Shown here in pieces: positions 9,151 to 16,786 of a stretch of 64,000 nt of DNA. The first letter of the stretch is position 1, and each line of letters begins with the position of its first letter. The notes under the pieces are model-generated. The model had not been told where the DNA came from, did not search any database, and worked only from the letters and a program-made list of their open reading frames with translations. The stretch is from assembly GCF_029893355.1 (NCBI RefSeq), contig NZ_JARZAI010000005.1, forward strand, positions 248,001 through 312,000, written 5' to 3'. A program made the position numbers and the translations under genes. The DNA is from Kitasatospora sp. MAA4. Lineage in GTDB: Bacteria; Actinomycetota; Actinomycetes; Streptomycetales; Streptomycetaceae.

Positions 9151-9233
9151 GCCGGGTTGGTGGAACGGCATACACAGAAGCCTCAAAAGCTTCCGCCCGA
9201 AAGGGCTTGCGGGTTCGAATCCCGCACCCGGCA
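9151..9233 (+). tRNA. tRNA-Leu (anticodon CAA)
   Basis: An 83-nt cloverleaf read by eye. The acceptor arms GCCGGGT / ACCCGGC pair fully with discriminator A9233. The anticodon stem GAAGC/GCTTC encloses the loop CTCAAAA (anticodon CAA, reading UUG), a long variable arm GCCCGAAAGGGC marks a class II tRNA, and the T-arm GCGGG-TTCGAAT-CCCGC is perfect. The 3' CCA is not encoded (CCG follows the discriminator). An endonuclease-like gene begins about 100 nt downstream. Confidence 0.95.
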
Positions 9234-9331
9234 CCGCCTTTAGCCTTTGAATCCAAAATCGCAAGCGATCTTGCGACATTCATCACCTTGAGTGATCTGC
9301 GTCGCGAGTATCCAGCATTCGGACCAGCCAG

Positions 9332-10129
9332 ATGCATGCTGGCGCCATGGCGATGCGATCTGTACGCGAAGAAGCCGTTCTCCTCCTGCGAGACGGCATG
9401 CCCAACGCCGAGGTATCGCGCCTGCTCAGCGTTCCGACAGGGACGGTCGGCTACTGGAAGCACATGGATCGCGCCAAGCACGGTGACCTTCCCGGGCGTA
9501 AGCGGTCCACCTGCCCAACCTGCTACGGCGACAAGCTGGATGAGCCCGCCTACTCCTACCTCCTGGGCCTCTACCTCGGCGACGGTCACATCATCCGACC
9601 CAAGCAGCACCGGACGTACAACCTCGCCATCTCGTGCGGCGACGCCTGGCCCGGACTCATGGATGCCGCGGAGGAGGCCATGCGCCGGGTCCTGCCGAAC
9701 AACACGCCCTGCCGAGTGCGGCGGATCGGCTGTCACGACGTCAAGGTCTACTCGCAGCACCTGCCATGCCTCTTCCCCCAGCACGGCCCCGGCAAGAAGC
9801 ACGAGCGCCTCATAGCCCTGGCGCCCTGGCAGCAGACGATCGTCGACGCGCACCCCTGGGGGCTGCTGCGCGGCCTGATCCACTCGGACGGATGTCGGAT
9901 CGTCAACTGGGCGACCCGGACGACCAACGGCGTGACCAAGCGGCACGAGTACCCGCGGTACTTCTTCACCAACACGTCCGTCGACATCCTGCGCATCTTC
10001 ACGGACACCCTGGACGCCGTCGGTGTCGAGTGGAAGGCCACAAAGCGCACGGTGAGCGGCGTCAACGTCTCCGTCGCCCGCAAGGCCTCCGTCGCGCTCA
10101 TGGACCTGCACATCGGCCCCAAACACTGA
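9332..10129 (+). CDS. LAGLIDADG-type endonuclease-like protein with N-terminal helix-turn-helix
   Basis: A 265-residue protein. Residues about 8-45 resemble a small helix-turn-helix that could bind DNA (NAEVSRLLSVPTGTVGYWK). A CPTC motif follows at 61-64. Two LAGLIDADG-like helices then appear: YLLGLYLGDGHI (76-87) and LLRGLIHSDG (178-187), each ending in the catalytic-type acidic residue. This is the pattern of a two-repeat homing endonuclease or a protein derived from one. Met codons at 9332, 9347 and 9353 are all possible starts; none has a clear ribosome-binding site. It is free-standing: no intron or intein is visible around it, and the neighbouring tRNA is intact. The activity is inferred. 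Confidence 0.75.
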   Translation: MHAGAMAMRSVREEAVLLLRDGMPNAEVSRLLSVPTGTVGYWKHMDRAKHGDLPGRKRSTCPTCYGDKLDEPAYSYLLGLYLGDGHIIRPKQHRTYNLAISCGDAWPGLMDAAEEAMRRVLPNNTPCRVRRIGCHDVKVYSQHLPCLFPQHGPGKKHERLIALAPWQQTIVDAHPWGLLRGLIHSDGCRIVNWATRTTNGVTKRHEYPRYFFTNTSVDILRIFTDTLDAVGVEWKATKRTVSGVNVSVARKASVALMDLHIGPKH

Positions 10130-10161
10130 CTGCCCCAGCGCCGTTGGCACCAGGGCAGTCA
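10127..10161. terminator. Hairpin at the convergent ends of the endonuclease and oxidase genes
   Basis: TGACTGCCC at 10127-10135 (its TGA is the endonuclease stop) pairs with GGGCAGTCA at 10153-10161. The interior can fold further. It lies 12 nt beyond the oxidase stop on the other strand. There is no long T-run. Confidence 0.55.
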
Positions 10162-10172
10162 CGGTCCAACAC

Positions 10173-11567
10173 TCAGCTGTCGAATCCCAGCCCCAGCCGG
10201 TCCAGCGTCTTCAGCCACACGTTCCTGCGTCCCGCGTTCCGGTCCGCGCGGTCCAGCGACCACTTCGTCAGCTCGATCCCCGCCCACCGCACCGGCTCCG
10301 GGGGGAACGGGAGCGGCTTGCGGCGGACCATCTCCAGGGCCGTGCGCTCGGTCTGCTTGCCCCCCAGCAGGTCGAGCATCACCTCCGCGCCGAAGCGGGT
10401 GGCGCCGACGCCGAGGCCGGTGTAGCCGGCGGCGTAGGCGACCTTGCCCTTGTACGCGGTGTCGAAGAAGGCGGAGAACCGGGTGCAGGTGTCGATCGCG
10501 CCGCCCCAGGCGTGGGTGAAGCGCAGGCCCTCCAGCTGGGGGAAGGTCTGGAAGAAGTGCGTGGCCAGCGTGTGGTTGGTCTGCGGGCGCTGGTCGTACT
10601 CCGCACGCACCTTGCCGCCGAAGTTGTAGATGGCGTCGTAGCCGCCCCACAGGATCCGGTTGTCGGCCGACAGCCGGTAGTAGTGGAACTGGTTGGCGCT
10701 GTCGCCCAGGCCCTGGCGGTTCTGCCAGCCGATCGAGGCGAGCTGCTCGGCGTTCAGCGGCTCGGTCATCAGCGCGTAGTCGTAGACCGGCACGACGTAC
10801 GGGCGCACCCGGCGCACCAGCGAGGGGAAGACGTTGGTGCCCAGCGCGACCCGACCCGCGAAGACCCGCCCGTACGCCGTCCGCACGGCCATCCCCGCGC
10901 CGGACTCGGCGATGTCGGTGGCGAGGGTGTGCTCGAAGATCCGTACGCCCTGGTCGAGGCAGGCCTGCTTGAGGCCCCAGGCGAGCTTGGCCGGGTTGAC
11001 CATGGCCACGCCGTCCTTGTCCCAGAAGCCGCCCAGGTAGCTGGGCGAGTTGACCTGGGCGCGCATCGCGTCGGCGTCGAGCAGCTCGCAGTCGGCGCCG
11101 AACGAGCGTGCCAGCTCCGCGAGTTCGTGCAGGCCGTCGAGCTGGTAGGGCTCGGTCGCGACGTCGATCTCGCCGGTGCGCTCCCAGTCGCAGTCGATGC
11201 CGTGGCGCCGGACGCTGTCCTCGATGGCCTGGAGGTTCTGGGCGCCCAGGTGTTCCAACCGCTCCAGCTCGTCGGGCCAGCGCTCCAGGCCGTTGCCGAG
11301 TCCGTGGGTGAGGCTGGCGGCGCAGAAGCCGCCGTTGCGTCCGGAGGCCGCCCAGCCGACCTCCTTGCCCTCGATCAGGACCACGTCGAGCGAGGGGTCG
11401 CGCTCCTTGGCGATCAGCGCGGTCCACAGGCCGCTGTAGCCGCCGCCGACCACCAGCAGGTCGCAGCGGGCGTCCCCCACCAGGGCGGAGTGGGCCTGCG
11501 GTCGCGCGGGGTCGTCCAGCCAGAACGGGGTGGGCTGGACGTCCTTGAGGGAGAGGGCGGGATCCAC
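10173..11567 (-). CDS. FAD-dependent amine oxidoreductase (gamma-glutamylputrescine oxidase-like)
   Basis: A 464-residue DAO-family flavoprotein. The N-terminal Rossmann motif VVGGGYSGLWTA (about 40-50) binds FAD, and the second conserved block GWAASGRNGGF follows at about 71-81, both as in PuuB-like oxidases. The C-terminal GYTGLGVGATRFG block closes the FAD site. The likely reaction is oxidative deamination of a secondary amine such as a glutamylated polyamine; the substrate is inferred from the family and from the cupin and APC permease upstream on the same strand. The start is GTG 11567 with a weak AAGG upstream. Confidence 0.85.
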   Translation of the reverse strand: MDPALSLKDVQPTPFWLDDPARPQAHSALVGDARCDLLVVGGGYSGLWTALIAKERDPSLDVVLIEGKEVGWAASGRNGGFCAASLTHGLGNGLERWPDELERLEHLGAQNLQAIEDSVRRHGIDCDWERTGEIDVATEPYQLDGLHELAELARSFGADCELLDADAMRAQVNSPSYLGGFWDKDGVAMVNPAKLAWGLKQACLDQGVRIFEHTLATDIAESGAGMAVRTAYGRVFAGRVALGTNVFPSLVRRVRPYVVPVYDYALMTEPLNAEQLASIGWQNRQGLGDSANQFHYYRLSADNRILWGGYDAIYNFGGKVRAEYDQRPQTNHTLATHFFQTFPQLEGLRFTHAWGGAIDTCTRFSAFFDTAYKGKVAYAAGYTGLGVGATRFGAEVMLDLLGGKQTERTALEMVRRKPLPFPPEPVRWAGIELTKWSLDRADRNAGRRNVWLKTLDRLGLGFDS

Positions 11568-11630
11568 GGGTCGTACCTTCTTTGCGTGGGCGTGGGGGTT
11601 CGGAGCGGGGGACGGCGACAGGCGGTCCGG

Positions 11631-11990
11631 TCAGCCGTCCTCGCCCGGCGACGTGATCACGTACGCCTTGCGGAGCGTCTCGTGCACGGTCCAGATCGTC
11701 CGGTCGCCCTCGTGCAGGACGGCGAGGTCGCCGGGGCCGACCTCCAGGGTGGGGCCGTCCGCGATCTCGACGGTGGCGCGGCCGCTGATCACCACGAACA
11801 GCTCGTCGGCCTCGGTGTCCGAGACCACGCCCGGGGTGATCTGCCAGATTCCGCGCGCCTGCCGGCCGTCCTCGGACTCCCAGAGCACCTTTCCGGTGAC
11901 CTCGGGGTCGCCGGAGATGATCTGCGAGGGGTCCAGCGGCTCGGGTTCCAGTTCGACGTCGGGAATGTGCAGAGCGAAACTGTTGGTCAT
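11631..11990 (-). CDS. Small single-domain cupin protein
   Basis: A 119-residue cupin (RmlC-like barrel) with the pattern GxxxxxxxEADELFVVISG then GPGDLAVLHEGD. This fits DUF861/EutQ-type proteins found with amine catabolic genes. The metal-ligand His set is not complete, so enzymatic activity is uncertain. It lies 63 bp upstream of the oxidase gene and is probably transcribed with it. TAGCGT (11997-12002) lies exactly 6 nt upstream of the ATG and there is no Shine-Dalgarno, suggesting a leaderless start and its own promoter. Confidence 0.82.
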   Translation of the reverse strand: MTNSFALHIPDVELEPEPLDPSQIISGDPEVTGKVLWESEDGRQARGIWQITPGVVSDTEADELFVVISGRATVEIADGPTLEVGPGDLAVLHEGDRTIWTVHETLRKAYVITSPGEDG

Positions 11991-11996
11991 AACTGG

Positions 11997-12002
11997 ACGC
12001 TA
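11997..12002 (-). promoter_or_regulatory. -10 hexamer for a probable leaderless cupin mRNA
   Basis: TAGCGT on the minus strand, 6 nt from the ATG at 11990. No Shine-Dalgarno is present. No clear -35 element was recognised. Confidence 0.5.
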
Positions 12003-12076
12003 TCCGCTCATACCGGCCCGGAGCAGGATGCAGCATGTGTCGTTCCGGCCGAACGGGATGACAGCTCGTAAGCCTC

Positions 12077-12112
12077 GAAAGCCCCCGACCGCGCGAGCGG
12101 CCAGGGGCTTTC
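12077..12112 (-). terminator. Terminator downstream of the APC permease
   Basis: Imperfect 16-bp stem (12077-12092 with 12097-12112, about two mismatches) around a GCGA loop, located just after the permease stop on the minus strand. Confidence 0.7.
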
Positions 12113-12123
12113 ACAAGGGACGG

Positions 12124-13623
12124 TCAGCTGCGGCCGACCAGCGCGTGGGCGCTGGCCTCGGTGAGCCACTGCGCGTACGCGGGGCTGCCGGGGCTGAGGT
12201 CGAGCGAGGGGTCGCGCCGGGCCTTGCGGGCCCGCCAGCGCTCCAGCGGGATGTAGAGCAGGCAGGAGCCGGTGACGATGACCAGGCAGTAGGTGACCGC
12301 CTGGGTGCCGTTCTGCGAGTACTGCTCCCAGGCCGCCCATCCGCAGATGCTGACCAGGCAGAGCACGATTCCGGCGATGCTGAGCCAGCCGCCGGGGATC
12401 CTGTACGGCCGCTCCAGCTCGGGCTCCTTGATCCGCAGCGCGATCAGCGCGGCGACCTCCAGCAGGATGCCGATGTTGGTGAGGAAGACGTCGAAGATGA
12501 CCAGGTTGGTGAAGCTGCTGAGGCAGAACAGCGCGTAGATCACCGAGGAGCCGATGATCGAGACGATCGGCATCCGGTAGCGCCGGGACTCCTTGGCCAC
12601 CCATCGCGGGAAGTAGCCGTCCTGGGCGAGGACCAGCGGCAGGCGGGAGTTGGAGGCGAGCAGCGCGGAGAACATCGCGACGGCCGCGAACATCCCGCCG
12701 ATGGTGACGGTCACCTGGAGCCAGGGGCCGGCGAGTTGCTTGGCGACGTCGGAGAACGAGCCGGCGTGCCAGTTCTTCCAGCCGGCGTCGCCGCCGGAGC
12801 CGCTGGCGAGGGAGGCGATGGAGGGCAGCAGGTAGCCGACCATGATCAGCACCATCGCGATGGAGAGCGCCCGGGGCAGGTGCTTGCGCGGGTTCTCCAT
12901 CTCTCCGGCGACGTTCGAGACGCTGTCCCAGCCGGAGTAGTTCCACATCACGATGAACAGGCCGGAGCCGAAGGCGTTGAAGGTGGACTGGTCGGAGGAA
13001 CTGGTCAGCGAGCTCACCGGGTTGATGCCGTGACTGGCCAGGTGGGCGATGCCGATGGCGGTGAGGATCAGCATCGGGGTCAGGCAGATCAGCGCGAAGA
13101 CCACCGAGGACTCGCCCACCCAGCCGGCGCCGAGCAGGTTCACTCCGGTGAAGACGGCGATGACCGCGAGGCAGATGAACCAGTTCAGGTCGAACTGGAG
13201 GTGTCCGATGCTGAAGAGCACGTGCTTGCCGGGCGCGACGGCGGAGACCAGGCTCTGCAGGTAGCTGGTGAAGAGCACCGGGTAGAGCGCCATGTCCACG
13301 AAGCTGCAGATCCACTGCAGGACGCCCTGCTGGAATCCCCAGAACTTCCCGAGGCCCTTCTTCACCCAGTGGTAGTAGCCGCCTTCGACCGGGATGGCGG
13401 TGCCGAGTTCGGCGCAGATCAGCGCGTTGGGCACGCTGTAGACGAGCGGGGTGACGACGATCAGCAGGATGGCCATGCCGGGCCCGGAGGTGGAGAAGAG
13501 CGTCTCGATACCGTAAGCGCCTCCGGAGACGCTGAAGAAGATCAACGCGACCAGTGGCATGAGACGTACCCGCCGGGGGGACGGCAGGCGCTTCACGGAC
13601 TGATCCACGGTTATGGCGGTCAA
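12124..13623 (-). CDS. APC-family amino acid/polyamine permease
   Basis: A 499-residue membrane protein with about 12 hydrophobic segments. The first helix contains the APC signature FFSVSGGAYGIE, followed by ALICAELGTAIPVEGGYYHW, typical of APC amino acid and polyamine transporters. It probably imports the substrate handled by the nearby FAD oxidase. The start is TTG 13623 with GAGGTGA about 4 nt upstream. A terminator after it separates it from the cupin gene. Confidence 0.88.
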   Translation of the reverse strand: MTAITVDQSVKRLPSPRRVRLMPLVALIFFSVSGGAYGIETLFSTSGPGMAILLIVVTPLVYSVPNALICAELGTAIPVEGGYYHWVKKGLGKFWGFQQGVLQWICSFVDMALYPVLFTSYLQSLVSAVAPGKHVLFSIGHLQFDLNWFICLAVIAVFTGVNLLGAGWVGESSVVFALICLTPMLILTAIGIAHLASHGINPVSSLTSSSDQSTFNAFGSGLFIVMWNYSGWDSVSNVAGEMENPRKHLPRALSIAMVLIMVGYLLPSIASLASGSGGDAGWKNWHAGSFSDVAKQLAGPWLQVTVTIGGMFAAVAMFSALLASNSRLPLVLAQDGYFPRWVAKESRRYRMPIVSIIGSSVIYALFCLSSFTNLVIFDVFLTNIGILLEVAALIALRIKEPELERPYRIPGGWLSIAGIVLCLVSICGWAAWEQYSQNGTQAVTYCLVIVTGSCLLYIPLERWRARKARRDPSLDLSPGSPAYAQWLTEASAHALVGRS

Positions 13624-13868
13624 TGGTCACCTCTGAAAGATCGGCCTGCGGGTCCCTGGGTGGGGTCGCGGGCGGAGACTCCGGCCAGTGGGGGCAGGCC
13701 GGCGTGGTGAGTGGTGGCAGCGGTGGAAGCCCGACCGGCGCTCGACCCGCCGGTGTCCCTAGAGTTTCGGGCCTGCCTCCATTGCGGGCAATCAAGCAAA
13801 GTGTCAAGGGTCGTGTTGCAGCTTTGACACGATGCCTACGCGAGGAAGTGATCATCTCGCAAACCAAA
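13624..13868. other. Non-coding stretch between the permease start and the pyk terminator
   Basis: No supported gene. It should hold the permease promoter; I could not place a convincing -35/-10. Confidence 0.5.
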
Positions 13869-13902
13869 CGGGCGGCGTCCTCCGTGGGGAGGACGCCGCC
13901 CG
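13869..13902 (-). terminator. Terminator of pyk
   Basis: Perfect 15-bp stem (13869-13883 with 13888-13902) with loop GTGG, 25 nt beyond the pyk stop on the minus strand. The following minus-strand bases are T-rich (GTTTGGTTTG). Confidence 0.9.
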
Positions 13903-13926
13903 TGCAGGGCCGTGCAGCGGGGTCGG

Positions 13927-15354
13927 TCAGTTGTCCAGTTCGCCGACGTGGTGCACGCGCACCAGATTGGTGGAGCCGGCCAGCCCGGGCGGCGAGCCGG
14001 CCGTGATGATGACGATGTCGCCGCGCTGGCAGCGGCCCAGGCTGAGCAGCTGGGCGTCCACCTGGGCGACCATCTCGTCGGTGGTGGGCACGAACGGGCC
14101 GAGGAAGGTCTCCACTCCCCAGGTGAGCGCCAACTGGCTGCGCACCGAGGGCTCGTAGGTGAAGGCGAGGACCGGGATCGGCGAGCGGTAGCGGGTCAGC
14201 CGGCGTGCGGTGTCGCCGCTCTGGGTGAAGGCGATCAGGTACTTGGCGTTGAGGAAGTCGCCGATCTCGGCCGCCGCGCGGGCCACCGCGCCGCCCTGGG
14301 TGCGGGGCTTGCTGCGGACGGTCAGCGGGGGCAGGCCCGCCGCGAGGACCTCCTCCTCGGCGGCCTCGATGATCCGGCCCATGGTCTTGACCGTCTCGAC
14401 CGGGTACTTGCCGACCGAGGTCTCCCCGGAGAGCATCACCGCGTCGGTGCCGTCCAGCACCGCGTTGGCGACGTCCGAGGCCTCGGCGCGGGTGGGCCGC
14501 GAGGCGTTGATCATCGAGTCGAGCATCTGGGTGGCGACGATGACCGGCTTGGCGTTGCGCTTGGCCAGCTTGACGGCCCGCTTCTGGACCAGCGGGACCT
14601 GTTCCAGCGGCATTTCGACGCCCAGGTCGCCGCGGGCGACCATGATGCCGTCGAAGGCGTCGACGATCGATTCGAGGTTGTCGACCGCCTGCGGCTTCTC
14701 CACCTTGGCGATGACGGGGAGGAAACGTCCCTCCTCGCGCATCACGGTGTGGACGTCCTCGATGTCCTTGCCGCTGCGGACGAAGGAGAGGGCGATCAGG
14801 TCGGCGCCGATCCGCAGGGCCCAGCGCAGGTCGGCGACGTCCTTGTCGCTGAGCGCGGGCACCGAGACGGCGACTCCGGGAAGGTTGAGGCCCTTGTGGT
14901 CGGAGACCAGGCCGCCTTCGATGACGATGCAGTGCACGCGGGGTCCGTCGACGTGGGTGACCTCCAGGCAGACCCGGCCGTCGTCGACGAGGATGCGCTC
15001 GCCGCGCGAGACGTCCCCGGCGAGTCCCTTGTAGGTGGTGCCGCAGATCTCCTTGTCGCCGGGGACGTCCTCCACCGTGATGGTGAACTCGTCGCCGCGT
15101 TCAAGGAGTACGGGCCCCTCGGCGAACTTGTCCAGGCGGATCTTCGGACCTTGGAGGTCGACGAGGATTCCGACGCTGCGGCCGGTCTCGTCCGCGGCCT
15201 TGCGGACGCGGCGGTAGCGCTCCTCGTGCTCGATGTGGGAGCCGTGGCTCAGGTTGAAGCGGGCGATGTCCATGCCGGCGTCGACCAGGGCCTTGATCTG
15301 GTCGTACGAGTCGGTGGCGGGCCCGAGAGTACAGACGATTTTTGCTCGGCGCAT
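13927..15354 (-). CDS. pyk: Pyruvate kinase
   Basis: A 475-residue glycolytic enzyme converting phosphoenolpyruvate and ADP to pyruvate and ATP. It opens with the canonical RRAKIVCTLGPATDSYDQI and DIARFNLSHGSH. The active-site loop MVARGDLGVEMPLEQVPLVQ and VMLSGETSVGKYP carry the metal and substrate ligands, and a C-terminal allosteric domain is present. ATG 15354 matches the usual family N-terminus; ATG 15372 (six codons upstream) is possible, and neither has a strong Shine-Dalgarno. It is monocistronic, with its own terminator, divergent from the VWA operon. Confidence 0.95.
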   Translation of the reverse strand: MRRAKIVCTLGPATDSYDQIKALVDAGMDIARFNLSHGSHIEHEERYRRVRKAADETGRSVGILVDLQGPKIRLDKFAEGPVLLERGDEFTITVEDVPGDKEICGTTYKGLAGDVSRGERILVDDGRVCLEVTHVDGPRVHCIVIEGGLVSDHKGLNLPGVAVSVPALSDKDVADLRWALRIGADLIALSFVRSGKDIEDVHTVMREEGRFLPVIAKVEKPQAVDNLESIVDAFDGIMVARGDLGVEMPLEQVPLVQKRAVKLAKRNAKPVIVATQMLDSMINASRPTRAEASDVANAVLDGTDAVMLSGETSVGKYPVETVKTMGRIIEAAEEEVLAAGLPPLTVRSKPRTQGGAVARAAAEIGDFLNAKYLIAFTQSGDTARRLTRYRSPIPVLAFTYEPSVRSQLALTWGVETFLGPFVPTTDEMVAQVDAQLLSLGRCQRGDIVIITAGSPPGLAGSTNLVRVHHVGELDN

Positions 15355-15653
15355 GGGACTGAGCGTACGCATTACCGGTGCGTAACAACGACCTGCGCGC
15401 GGACGCCCGGATGACCGTTGCCGGAAGCTTGGCCCAACTTCCTGACGACAGGTGACATCTGTTGGCCGCCAGCCGAGTTGGCCTTCGATTCCGTCCGTCG
15501 ACGGTGGAGCGATGCGATTTCGTGAAGGCTTGTTCACCCCCGGTTCATGCCGGCGTCGGCCACCGCTCGGGCCGCGGCGGGAGGCTCTGGTTCCGGCCGG
15601 CGCGGGGGGCGGCAGTGCGGGGCACCGGGAGGAACTCGACCAGGGGGAAGCGT
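15355..15653. other. Divergent promoter region between pyk and the VWA operon
   Basis: About 300 bp without a supported gene. The open frame of the downstream gene continues through it but lacks conserved features. Both divergent promoters must lie here. Confidence 0.5.
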
Positions 15654-16751
15654 GTGCCGATGAGGCGTCTGCTGGGGGTGCTCGTCGCGTTGGCGCTGGT
15701 CGCCGGCGTGGCGGTGGTGGTCTGGCGCACGTGCTGCGCCGGTTCGGGGGTGGCACCGCCGGTGTCGATGGTCACCCTGCACGGGGTGATCGGCTCGGAG
15801 AAGTCCGACTTCTTCCGCGATGCGGACGTGCAGAAGGCCCTGCGCGCCAAGGGGTTGGTGGTGGACACCGCCTCGGCGGGGTCGCTGGAGATGAGCGACC
15901 AGAGCCTGAGCGGCGACGACTTCGCGTTCCCGGCCAGTTCGGTGGTGGCCAACGACATCAGGGGCCTGAACCCGGTGCCGGTACGGCCGTTCTACTCACC
16001 GCTGGTGATCGTGGCGCGTCAGTCGACCGCGAAGTTGCTGCTCGACAACCAGCTGGCCTCCGAATCGTCCTCGGGCGTCTGGACGTTCAGGATGGGCGCG
16101 TACCTGGCGGACCTTCAGCACTCGGTGACCTGGGAGAGCCTGTCGGGCGCGGCGAACGACCCGGCGCTGAGGGGGCTGATCTTCGTCACCACCACCGATC
16201 CGGCGTCCTCGTCCTCGGGCGCGCTGCACCTGGCGGTGATGTCCTACCTGGCGAACGGCGGCAAGGTGGTGTCGGACCAGGCCGGGGTGAACCTGACCGC
16301 GCCGCTGCTGCGCCATCTCACCGAGATCCAGGGTGCCCAACTCCCGAGCACGGACGGTCCGTTCCGCAACTTCGTGTCGGGGGTCGGCAATCCGCTGGTC
16401 TGGGTCTACGAGTCGCAGGTGGCGGCCGAGGCGTCGAAGGGGACGCTGCCGCCGGACACCGTGCTGCTCTACCCGGACACCACCTTCCTGAGCGACCACA
16501 CGCTGGTCGAGTTGACGCCTGCGGCGAGCGCGCTGGCCGTCGCGCTGCGCGACGATCCGAAGCTCCAGAACCTGGAGGCCCGGCTGGGCTTCCGTCCGTC
16601 GGGCGATCCCACGGCGTTCGGGCGGGCGATGGCGACGGTGAAGACCAAGGGGTTCGCGCCCGACCTCTCGCAGGCCGGGGTGGCGCAGGTGGCGATCCCC
16701 GCGACATCGGTGATGCGGCAGCTGGTGGTCGCCGCCGAGGGGACGGGCTGA
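15654..16751 (+). CDS. Membrane-anchored or exported binding-protein-like protein (VWA operon, gene 1)
   Basis: A 365-residue protein. It begins with MRRLLGVLVALALVAGVAVVV, a signal or anchor, followed by RTCC that does not fit a standard lipobox. The body resembles an extracellular substrate-binding fold (HGVIGSEKSDFFRDADVQKA, then SSSSGALHLAVMSYLANGGK), but I cannot assign a ligand. GTG 15654 was chosen because GGGGGA lies 5 nt upstream and the signal starts there; ATG 15660 is an alternative. Its stop overlaps TGATG with an in-frame ATG of the next gene. The following genes encode a binding-protein/VWA fusion and a small membrane protein, so the three likely form one envelope complex. The function is unknown. 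Confidence 0.75.
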   Translation: MPMRRLLGVLVALALVAGVAVVVWRTCCAGSGVAPPVSMVTLHGVIGSEKSDFFRDADVQKALRAKGLVVDTASAGSLEMSDQSLSGDDFAFPASSVVANDIRGLNPVPVRPFYSPLVIVARQSTAKLLLDNQLASESSSGVWTFRMGAYLADLQHSVTWESLSGAANDPALRGLIFVTTTDPASSSSGALHLAVMSYLANGGKVVSDQAGVNLTAPLLRHLTEIQGAQLPSTDGPFRNFVSGVGNPLVWVYESQVAAEASKGTLPPDTVLLYPDTTFLSDHTLVELTPAASALAVALRDDPKLQNLEARLGFRPSGDPTAFGRAMATVKTKGFAPDLSQAGVAQVAIPATSVMRQLVVAAEGTG

Positions 16752-16786
16752 TGACGGCGACGGCGGGACCGATACGGGGAGCGGCG

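Noticed and set aside
9151..9233. tRNA-Leu as attachment site of an integrated element
   Set aside because: No second copy of the tRNA 3' end and no integrase gene was found in the window; the endonuclease alone does not show integration.
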